A stretch of 64,000 bases of DNA from an uncultured Verrucomicrobiales bacterium (GTDB lineage: Bacteria; Verrucomicrobiota; Verrucomicrobiia; Verrucomicrobiales; DEV007): contig CALSSN010000005.1 of the NCBI GenBank assembly GCA_943789025.1, positions 1 to 64,000 of the forward strand, written 5' to 3'. The stretch's first letter is position 1. Every line of letters begins with the position of its first letter. A program made the position numbers and the translations under genes. Positions 56,924 to 64,000 of the stretch are shown here, piece by piece. The notes beneath the pieces were generated by a model. It saw nothing but the letters and a program-made list of their open reading frames with translations. It had not been told where the DNA came from and ran no database searches.

Positions 56924-57425
56924 CGCCAGCCATGGCATCGCGCATACCCCATGAGGCGTGCTCGCAGCTGCCGGCGCTCCGATTCTGCCTCATTTCCGGT
57001 TGCCGTCGACCGAGGGAATCAGTCCTCGCTTGCAGGGAAGAGCGAGCCGAGAGCGGAGCTTGTTCCGCGCTTGGTGACCCTGTGAGTGTGACCCCCTACG
57101 TCAGTGGTGTGTTTCGCAATCAGGCAGAATTGGCTGATGAGTATGAGGCTGAGCTCATTGGCGGTACATCGCTGTCCGTCAGTTTCTAGGACCGACGAAT
57201 TTAACCCAGCAGCTTTTTCGACGTGCCGATGGGCGTTCGTGGATACTTGGATCAGGTTTTAAGGGTCCGGGAGATCTTTGATAGTCTGTGGAACCCGCTT
57301 TAGGGTATTCCAAGCGCTACAGGAGGTAATATAGATGGCCAGGGGAGGCGTTTGAGCATCCGTCCGTTTGAATCGACGACCACCCCTTCCGCGGCGGTTG
57401 AGATTGGGGATTGATGGCTCAAAGG
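56924..57425. other. Intergenic stretch with a strong ribosome-binding site before a 6-codon frame
   Basis: No convincing gene. At 57321-57328 aggaggta, a perfect Shine-Dalgarno, stands 6 bases before ATG 57335, whose frame stops after six codons at 57355. It may be a leader peptide, a gene broken by a frameshift, or chance. The frame 56887-57189 has no family resemblance. Confidence 0.4.
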
Positions 57426-58248
57426 TCAGTTTGAAGCCCTCTCCAAATCATTCAGATCAAACAGGTGGAAGTTGGTTTCCGGGGCGGTGGTAAGGGAGTC
57501 CGGGCGGGTAATCACATAGGTAAGGTAGTGATCGGGGAGGGTTTCCAGGTAGGCTTTGACTTGTTCCGGGGGTGTCCTTCGGGTCATCAAAGTATCGGAA
57601 AAATACCTGATCGTCATCGCAGAGGCGGTAGTCAGGGTGGTAGCCTTCGCGTGTCAGAATATCCATGAAGCAGCCGCTGCGGTTGATCGCGTCCAGGCAG
57701 GGCAGGTTTTCAGGGTCGGGTGACTGCGTGCGAGTGGCTCTGGCTGCCTTAAGTAAGCGGGCCTTATCCTCAGCGGAGAGCAGGGAGGTGTGGACGGCTG
57801 AGCTTCTGGTGGTTCTCGGCAAAGCGGAGCGGGGAGTCGAGAATGGGCTGCGAGGGAAATGGCTTCCGCCTCTGGGGGGCTGGGCTCAAGACTTGCATTA
57901 CCACCGTAGCGGCTGGGCCGGATGTTGATCGTCTCGATGGGGTCATGCTCGAGGCAGGGTGAGCGGTCTGTCTGCGATGTCGGTGTTATTCAGGCTATTG
58001 AGACCGCTTCGGGTGGTGAATGTGAGGCGGTGTTCCACGCTCCATCGGAGCCATTGTTGGGGATTACTGAGGGCGTCGCGAAGATCGGCTTCTGGGAGCA
58101 GGGGCAGAGGAATTCCGTAATCGGTGTAGTTCTCTTGCGGGACTAACTCGCCGTTCTCGTAAAGCTGCAGGCCGGTGATAGGGCAGAGCAGGTTGAAATT
58201 ATGGGGGGAGGTGGGCTTGCCGTGATTACCGAGATAAAGAAATTGCAT
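57426..58248 (-). CDS. Hypothetical protein, frameshifted
   Basis: About 270 residues when joined. It starts MQFLYLGNHGKPTSPHNFNL, LLCPITGLQLYENGELVPQE, LPEADLRDALSNPQQWLRWS, NNTDIAD, then changes frame near 57960. It resumes with EDKARLLKAARATRTQSPDP and CFMDILTREGYHPDYRLCDD, and after another shift near 57590 ends with EQVKAYLETLPDHYLTYVIT, NFHLFDLNDLERASN. It is soluble and has no motif that I recognise. The smooth continuation across frames suggests one gene with two indels. Confidence 0.55.
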
Positions 58249-58351
58249 GGTCAGGGGAGTTAAAAGCCGGGACGGTCACATTGATGCCGGTTCAGACTGC
58301 AGCAAGGACGAAGGCCGGGGAGGGCTGGTCGCGGGCAGTATGATAAGGGGC

Positions 58352-59014
58352 TCACTCGCGAGCATTCAGGGTGTCAGCCTCCGGCTCTGCGGCCAGTTTC
58401 TCGACCGTTGACCACGGGATCGCCTCATAGTCGGTAGCAAAGACCTTATCGTTGCCCCACATGAGCTCGGCGAAGCTCGTCCTGGCGAGGATGAGCGCGT
58501 TCAGGAGGAATGCTTTTTCAACCGAGAAGTCTGGGGGCGGATCGGTGTCGTCCAGCTTGCGGGCTCTGGTCACGAAGCTGATCACCGAGTCGGGTTGGTC
58601 GGTCAGCTCGTAGCTGTTGAAGGTGGCGACAGATGACTCGTCTTGAATGAAAGGCTCCTTGTTGAAGGCGAAGCCATTGCTCCCGAGGCCCTCCCTGATG
58701 TCTCCGAGCGATGTGGATCCAAACTGCAGCTTGCCGACGGAGGAGGTGGATTCTTCAGGATTACCTGCCCAGTCCTCCTCGATCCAGATGGCTCCGCCCC
58801 TGGCGAAGGTCACGGAAAGCTCGTTTCCATTGGGCAGCTCGAACTTGCGAATTTCGACCCCATCCTCGCCCTGCTGCTCGACTTGATGGTAGCCCAGGGC
58901 AAGGACGGCTTCCAGTGAGTCGCCGAGCGACACGCCGCCGACAGATGGCTGAGCAAGGATCGGAGAAATCGATGTGAGCAGCAGCAGGAGCGGTGATAGA
59001 CGTAGAAAGTTCAT
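58352..59014 (-). CDS. Exported hypothetical protein
   Basis: 220 residues with a signal peptide (MNFLRLSPLLLLLTSISPILA, cleavage near AQP). The mature part has VGGVSLGDSLEAVLALGYHQ and LQFGSTSLGDIREGLGSNGF. These are two copies of a G-x-S-L-G-D pattern seen in small beta-sheet exported proteins of this phylum. No catalytic motif. It follows the hypothetical gene cluster on the minus strand. Confidence 0.65.
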   Translation of the reverse strand: MNFLRLSPLLLLLTSISPILAQPSVGGVSLGDSLEAVLALGYHQVEQQGEDGVEIRKFELPNGNELSVTFARGGAIWIEEDWAGNPEESTSSVGKLQFGSTSLGDIREGLGSNGFAFNKEPFIQDESSVATFNSYELTDQPDSVISFVTRARKLDDTDPPPDFSVEKAFLLNALILARTSFAELMWGNDKVFATDYEAIPWSTVEKLAAEPEADTLNARE

Positions 59015-59054
59015 TCAGGCATTGCGTGAGAAGGTTTGCCGGGCAGCTATAGCT

Positions 59055-59793
59055 TCATATTTGACCCATGATTTCCTCCCGGAACTTCAGCTGAACGGAC
59101 GACCATCGGGCCGGGTAGAACGAGGATTGCTGGGCTCCGGGCGACTCCATAAGGAGCAGAACCAGGAACTTCTTTCCGCCAAGTAAGACAAGCGGCAGCC
59201 CGTCAATGCTTTGAATCGTGTATTCCTGAGTGTCCGCCGTAGTTTGCTCAAAGCTATGATTTCTGCCCGCGATCAGGATCGTGGGCGGAGTTTTCTTGAA
59301 CATGGCCAGGCGCAGGTAATGGGCATAGCTACCTTGGCTTTTCTTCCATGTCTTTCGATACTCGTCGGACCAACCCTTATACACATCCAGAGGCTCATTT
59401 TTGTGCATACAGGTTGCCGGGAGATTTTACGGCTCCCCAGCCACCGCTGAGTGTCACCTCGGGGGGCAGCCGTTTGCATTGTTCGGCTACATCGGGGCTG
59501 GTGGTGGCGACGATACAGGGGGTCTACTGCGGTAGATTTGCACCGGATTACGAATGGCGACGGGGCGAGATGCACGACGCCATCCACCACGGGAACCACG
59601 GTGCCCCGCCTGGACGAATTCGAAGTAATCCAGGGGCGATCCTTCGATCGATGGTGAGGGCGCCGGGCGGGTGAGCCAGCAGAGCCAGACCGAAGATAAG
59701 CAGGAGCAGGCCGGCCCCAAGGGAAAAGAGCCATTCCTCTCGACCCCTGTTGCCAAGCGCTTTCCGGAAAAGCGATTTGGCTGTTGCTGGCAT
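59055..59793 (-). CDS. Hypothetical membrane-anchored protein, frameshifted
   Basis: About 245 residues when joined. The start is MPATAKSLFRKALGNRG with one helix (LFSLGAGLLLLIFGLALLAH). The middle is out of frame, where a piece CKRLPPEVTLSGGWGAVKSP is plausible. The last 117 residues are in one clean frame (KNEPLDVYKGWSDEYRKTWK to QLKFREEIMGQI). Family unknown. The shift sites are near 59400 and 59600 and could not be fixed with certainty. Confidence 0.45.
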
Positions 59794-59878
59794 GTGAGGC
59801 GTATCTGCACCAATCGCCGGGGGAATCAGGTGCAAGCCGTCGCTTGCAAGCTGGGCTCTGTGCAGGGGCTGAGCGGCC

Positions 59879-59960
59879 GGGATCTGGGTTCATGGAGTCT
59901 CGGATCGGTTTGTCTGCCCCTTGAAAGAGAGCGGAGTGCGGCCGTTCCGAAGAAAACCAC
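59879..59960. repeat. 82-bp imperfect direct repeat, copy 1
   Basis: Matches 60925-61006 closely: both start gggatctgggg or gggatctgggt, share catggagtctcggatcggtt, and end ttccga-aaaacca. The second copy lies inside the sigma-like gene; this one lies downstream of it in a 300-base stretch (59836-60132) with no clear gene. Confidence 0.75.
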
Positions 59961-60132
59961 AAAAAATTTCGATCCCGGGGAAGAAGCGGGGAGGGGGTCG
60001 TAAGCCTGCCAGTTAACCCAATCCTCCAGATCTCGAAGGTCCACCGCGAAGGCAGGACATGTTGCGCGGAGATTCCCTCCACTGGGATGCGGGGCGGGGC
60101 CTGCTGCAACCGGCCCGCGGCGGGGCCGGTTT

Positions 60133-61863
60133 TCAGCCTTCCGCGGAAAAGATCGCGTCCCAGGTCCTGGTCTCGCTTTCCAGGTAGTCGCGCCTTGGAT
60201 CCTCCGGGGAAGAGCAGGGTGCGCCCTGGCGTTCGGTTCTCTCCGGGCTGTTGCCTTCCTGGAGCCTGGTCCGGGCCGCCATCGCCTCCGCCAGCAGCTC
60301 CTGCGCGATCGGGGGCAGCTCCGTGGCTCTTGCTGCAGTTTCGGGGTCGACCCACCGGAGGTTCCAGAGCTGCAGGACGGCCAGGGCCGGATCGTCATGG
60401 CCGGTTGCCAGTTCCCCGTCTGTCGCGGGTTGTCCGAGTGGGGAGAATCCCATGAGGGCGAGGCGTCGTTCCGGGTCTGTGGTGGTGGCAGTAACGACCG
60501 CATAGCGAGTGTCCTGCAGGGGGTCGCCCGGCCGGGTGAAGGCCAGGATGGTGCCCGGTGTGGGTATGCGTGGCGCGGCGGGAGAGGCGGGTGCAGCTTC
60601 CTCCTGGGCTGTCGACATGGCGATCGATCCCGAAGCCTCGCCCAGCCCGGAGATTTTGAGGCCCGCCAGCCCCTTCCCGAGACCTCCCTGCGCAGGGGCC
60701 GGCGTCGCCGTGAACAGGCCCTTCAGCTCGGTGAGGAGACCATCTGCGCTTTCCCCTTCTGCCAGGCCCATCGTGAGCCTTTCCTCCTCGTCCGTCGTTT
60801 CCGGCTCGTAGTCGAGGACGCCGTTTTCGACCAGCCAGTTCTCGAAGTCCTTTGTTTCCTGGTGGGCTCGCCACGACGCGAGCCATCGATCATAGGCTTT
60901 GCCTTGTTCCGGGGCAGGGGAGGTGGGATCTGGGGTCATGGAGTCTCGGATCGGTTGGTCCACCCTTCCAAAGAGAGGGGAGCAGCGCGGTTCCGATAAA
61001 AACCATGGAATTGCGACCTGGTGGAGTAGCGGGCAAAGGTCCCGGGCGGTTTCCGCCTTGTCTAAATCGCCGTGGTCCCGGAGGGCCGGGTGGCCAGCGA
61101 CGGTAAGGAACGCCGACTTGTAGATGGCATCGCGCAGCTCGTAGATCCGCGACTTCCTTACTTCCGCGATTTCGAGGACGACCGGGTCGTTCGCGTTGAT
61201 CACCTGGTTCGCCCGTGCCTCCAGGGCGAGCAGCGCCACCCCTAGTCGCCCTGCGAAGGCGCCCTCCTCGAAGGCGGTGGCGGCGATCTCGCGCAGTTCC
61301 GTGTCCGGCAGCGGGCTCTGGCGAATCTCCGGGGCCGCCTGGCGGTCGAGGTGGGTGGTGCCCTCTCCCTCCCGGATGGGGGCATCCAGGGAGTAGTCCG
61401 CCACCGACTTCTCCTCCTTCGAGAGGATCTCGAGCTGCCGGATGGCGTAGAAGACGAACCTGCTTTCGATCGATGGGACGTAGTCCCCCACGCCGGCCTT
61501 CCGGTGGTTCTCCCGCGCGCGCTGGTCGGCCTTGTCGATCCCGCCCCGGACCGTGGCATTGTAGTAGCGGTAGCCGGAGTAGTTCGGGCTCCGATCGCCC
61601 ATCCTGGTAAAGAACATGGAGCGGCAGATGCGCCAGAAATCCTCCGCTTCGAGGCTGGCCGCTACCCGCAGGATGTCCGGATAGTTTTTGAGCTTCCTCT
61701 CCAACTTGCCCCCTCCCAGCGCCCGGCGGCTTAAGCAGACAAAGTAGCCCTCGGTCTGGTCCCCCAGGCTTGCGGTGCCGCCATTCCCGCCCTCGAGCTG
61801 CTCGAGGTTGTTCCGAAAGAGTGTGATCCAGTGGCGGATGCGGTCGCCCAGTGGCAGTGTCAT
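60133..61863 (-). CDS. Large sigma-factor-like protein, divergent from kinase gene
   Basis: 576 residues from the ATG at 61863 (MTLPLGDRIRHWITLFRNNL); the frame continues 5' only as antisense of the kinase. The first ~250 residues look like a DNA-binding regulator of sigma-70 type: a helical lead, SLDAPIREGEGTTHLDRQ, a region LREIAATAFEEGAFAGRLGV and a final helix-turn-helix-like VLEIAEVRKSRIYELRDAIY. The C-terminal half is Pro/Ala/Glu-rich with a strand-containing end (GTILAFTRPGDPLQDTRYAV). It is divergent from a Ser/Thr kinase gene, a pairing seen for PVC extracytoplasmic sigma factors. The family call is by resemblance and moderately sure at best. Confidence 0.5.
   Translation of the reverse strand: MTLPLGDRIRHWITLFRNNLEQLEGGNGGTASLGDQTEGYFVCLSRRALGGGKLERKLKNYPDILRVAASLEAEDFWRICRSMFFTRMGDRSPNYSGYRYYNATVRGGIDKADQRARENHRKAGVGDYVPSIESRFVFYAIRQLEILSKEEKSVADYSLDAPIREGEGTTHLDRQAAPEIRQSPLPDTELREIAATAFEEGAFAGRLGVALLALEARANQVINANDPVVLEIAEVRKSRIYELRDAIYKSAFLTVAGHPALRDHGDLDKAETARDLCPLLHQVAIPWFLSEPRCSPLFGRVDQPIRDSMTPDPTSPAPEQGKAYDRWLASWRAHQETKDFENWLVENGVLDYEPETTDEEERLTMGLAEGESADGLLTELKGLFTATPAPAQGGLGKGLAGLKISGLGEASGSIAMSTAQEEAAPASPAAPRIPTPGTILAFTRPGDPLQDTRYAVVTATTTDPERRLALMGFSPLGQPATDGELATGHDDPALAVLQLWNLRWVDPETAARATELPPIAQELLAEAMAARTRLQEGNSPERTERQGAPCSSPEDPRRDYLESETRTWDAIFSAEG
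60925..61006. repeat. 82-bp imperfect direct repeat, copy 2 (inside the sigma-like gene)
   Basis: Encodes, on the minus strand, the segment LFGRVDQPIRDSMTPDPTSP; copy 1 would encode the related LFQGADKPIRDSMNPDPGRS. The similarity holds at protein level, so copy 1 may be a relic of a duplicated gene segment. Confidence 0.72.
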
Positions 61864-61995
61864 GGAGTAGTCATGGAGTTCCAAGTGACCGAGGTCAAGC
61901 AGCACCCGGTGGCCGGGTTTCCAGAGAATCTGCCGCGCCTCCCCGGTTTCTTGCAGATTGACGGATAACCGGCAGCCTCCTAGTATCCCATGATT
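61864..61995. promoter_or_regulatory. Divergent intergenic region between sigma-like and kinase genes
   Basis: About 130 bases separate the two divergent starts and must hold both promoters. I see no unambiguous -35/-10 pair or palindromic operator. Confidence 0.35.
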
Positions 61996-64000
61996 ATGGC
62001 GGAGTTCGAGGAAAACCAGACCCTGCCCGACGACGGGGAACCTGCCCGGGATGCTGGCGACTACGCCGGGGAGTGGCCCCCCGGGCAGCTCGGGCCATGG
62101 ATTCTCGAGGAAGAGATCGGGGCCGGTGGCTGGGGCGTCGTCTTCCGTGGCAGGCACGAACACCTCGGGGGAGAGATCGCCGTAAAGATCCTGCGCCCGG
62201 ACCTGGCTGCGGTCGCCGCGAACGTCACCGCCTTCGTGGATGAGGCGCGGCGGATGTTCACGCTCAGAGAGTGCGGGCAGGTTATTCAGGTGCGTGATGT
62301 GCAGGTCTCCGGGGAGGGGCTGCCCTTCCTCGTCATGGACCTGGCGAAGGGCCTCCAGATCGGGGGAAAGAAGCTGCGTTCCGTGGCCCATCTCATGGCC
62401 GACCGGGAGCAGCAGAGCGGCTCGGTGCGCCTGGAGGAGGCCGCCGTCATCGGCATGGCCCGGGACGTGCTGCTGGCGCTGCAGGCGGCGCACGCGGCGG
62501 GCCTCGTTCACCGCGATATCAAGCCCGGCAACATGCTGCTGGATGGCTCCGGCCGGGTGCGCCTGTCCGATTTCGGGCTCGCCAAGCTCGTCGCCTCCGA
62601 ACTCAGCGGCGCCCTTGAAGGCAGTTCCAGCGGGCAGGCCAGGAGCACCGTGGTGAAGGGCAGCCTCCACTACCTGAGCCCGGAGCAGCAGCAACTCAAA
62701 GACCTCGACGGACGCAGCGACCTCTACTCACTGGGCGTCTGCCTTTACCAGATGCTGACCGGCGAGTTACCTCTTGGGCTCTTCGAGCTGCCGGGGGAAC
62801 TCGGGCTGGGTCTGGCGGAAGGGTGGGACGATTTCTTCCGGCGCACGCTCAAGCGACGACCGGAGGACCGGTGGAAGGATGCGACAGAGATGCTGGAAGC
62901 ACTCGGGGCGCTGGAGAAGGCAGGTGAGCAGCCTGAGCCTCTACCGCAGCCTGAGCCCCACAAACAACCTGAGCCTGAGCTGCAGACCAAGCCAGAGCCG
63001 GCTTCGGTGCCGGATTCGCGCCCGGCAGTGCCCGCGCAGGCTCAGACGAAAACGCAATCGAAACCGAAGACCACAAGCGCAGCCACGCGACCATCTGCGG
63101 GGGGGCAGTCGCAACGCCAGGGGTCGCTGAAAGCCGTACGGCAAAGAGGTCGGGTGGCCCTGTATCCAAGCCATTTTCATTTGGACACTTCCTTGGTTGC
63201 TATTACGCTAGATTACCGTGGTGGTTCAAACTTGGGTTCGCGGCGCTGGTGATCGGTCTTGGTCTGTGGGTGGTCCGTAACGCAGTTGAGCCGACCGTCG
63301 GGTAGAACCACGGGACCCGGCAGGCCCCTCAGCGGTCACCTGGGAGGCAGAGCCCTTTGCCGCGGAGGCCACCTTCACCAACGGGATCGGCCAGCAGATG
63401 ATCTGGGTGCCTGCGGGGAGTTTCCGGATGGGGGATCTGACGGGGAAGGGATATGATGACGAGAAGCCGGTGCGGACGGTGGAGCTGTCGGGTTATCACC
63501 TTGGGTCGACGGAGGTGACGCAGGGTCAGTGGCAGGCGGTGATGGGGAGTAACCCGAGTTATTTCAAAGGCGACAGCCTACCTGTAGAAGAAGTCTGATG
63601 GGAAGACGCGATGGAGTTCTGCCGGAAGCTGACGGAGAGGGAGCGTCGGCTGGGCGTCTGCCTTCTGGATATGCGTATGTGTTGCCGACGGAGGCGGAGT
63701 GGGAGAATGCGTGCCGTGCGGGGACGACGGGGGACTATGCCGGGGATCTGGATGCGATGGGGTGGTATGATGAGAACTCGGGGAGCAAGACGCACCCGGT
63801 TGGCGGGAAGAGGGCGAACGCGTGGGGCTTTTACGACATGCACGGCAACGTGTGGGAGTGGTGCTGGACTGGTATGGCAGCTATGAGGGCCTTGGGACTC
63901 GACGATCCTGACAGGTACCGCGACACGGCTCCTACCGCGTGCTCCGGGGCGGCAGCTGGCTCACACGCGTCCAGCTGTCGCTCGGCCCGCCGCCACGGGG
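61996..64000 (+). CDS. Ser/Thr protein kinase fused to an FGE-sulfatase (SUMF1-type) domain, frameshifted and cut by the window end
   Basis: The kinase domain occupies the first ~300 residues: [14 protein letters not shown] (P-loop), IAVKILR (Lys), [14 protein letters not shown] (catalytic loop), LSDFGLAKL (DFG), HYLSPEQQ and [16 protein letters not shown] Pro/Glu linker (QPEP repeats) follows. After a shift near 63130 a membrane-like segment and then the FGE-sulfatase domain appear: [73 protein letters not shown] and YRVLRGGSW near the end. A TGA at 63596-63598 replaces the Ser of PVEEVSWEDA. Pkn1-type kinase-FGE fusions are known in this phylum. ATG 61990 is an alternative start. Confidence 0.82.

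Noticed and set aside
56887-57189. 100-residue frame after the sulfatase
   Set aside because: It overlaps the sulfatase end, has no SD site, no hydrophobic or conserved pattern.
61864-62694. N-terminal extension of the sigma-like protein to 853 residues
   Set aside because: The extra part is antisense to the kinase domain and is open only because of high GC content.
63596-63598. In-frame TGA in the FGE-sulfatase domain as a third selenocysteine codon
   Set aside because: It replaces the Ser of the conserved PVEEVSWEDA segment, not a Cys, and no matching hairpin with the AGGU spacing was seen. A substitution or local error is more likely.

Overview
The window looks like a chromosomal segment from a member of the PVC group, most likely Verrucomicrobia. 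The signs are: an alternative complex III (ActABCDEF) cluster joined to an aa3-type oxidase operon; SHD1-like and GYF_2 proteins; a formylglycine-type sulfatase; a Ser/Thr kinase fused to a formylglycine-generating-enzyme (FGE) domain; and weak Shine-Dalgarno usage. No rRNA, tRNA, CRISPR array, prophage or transposase gene was recognised.

Layout. 0-3 kb: 3' part of an error-prone polymerase gene (dnaE2) with two homopolymer frameshifts, a 10-bp tandem repeat and a small membrane ORF. 3-12 kb: housekeeping genes (Smr protein, YheU-like protein, pheA, scpB, scpA, an AsmA-like protein, an rfaE2-purN fusion, an M29 aminopeptidase). 12-21 kb: a tandem siroheme-decarboxylase-like protein, then a leftward gene run (sugar isomerase-like, SHD1/thioredoxin-like, lepB, a membrane protein, squalene/phytoene synthase), an alkaline-phosphatase-superfamily gene and a ~227-bp non-coding repeat with MITE-like ends. 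That repeat has one dispersed copy, one partial relic and a 3-copy tandem array. 21-29 kb: rseP, ispG, a GYF_2 membrane protein, rsgA, carbonic anhydrase and a coiled-coil membrane protein. 29-36 kb: a PhnD/PhnC/double-PhnE type ABC importer, two glycosyltransferases and a CYTH protein, mostly broken by frameshifts. 36-53.5 kb: the respiratory cluster actABCDEF, a cbb3-like module (ccoN-like, ccoO, cytochrome c) and the oxidase subunits I, III, IV, two tiny membrane proteins and II. 53.5-64 kb: a second SHD1/thioredoxin-like gene, a YkgJ-like protein, a sulfatase, hypothetical proteins, a sigma-factor-like gene, and a divergent kinase-FGE gene cut by the window end.

Most striking observations. 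(1) Two paralogous thioredoxin-fold genes, 36 kb apart, each carry an in-frame UGA exactly at the first cysteine of the CxxC motif (U-R-E-C and U-R-A-C). In both, a stem-loop follows with AGGU in its loop at +26 to +29 after the UGA, which is the layout of a bacterial SECIS element. I read them as candidate selenoproteins. (2) The CcoN-like protein between complex III and the aa3 oxidase has lost every canonical heme and CuB histidine, yet keeps the fold and intact c-type cytochrome partners. It may be a non-catalytic electron-transfer or assembly module. (3) Oxidase subunit III carries a ~255-residue soluble His-rich insertion.

Caution on quality: many conserved genes (dnaE2, phnD/E, the glycosyltransferases, actA-D, the ccoP-like gene, coxA, the kinase-FGE gene) are broken by frameshifts. 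Wherever I resolved one, it lay at or beside a homopolymer run. This points to sequencing or assembly error rather than decay. Merged coordinates are given for these genes, with approximate shift sites.
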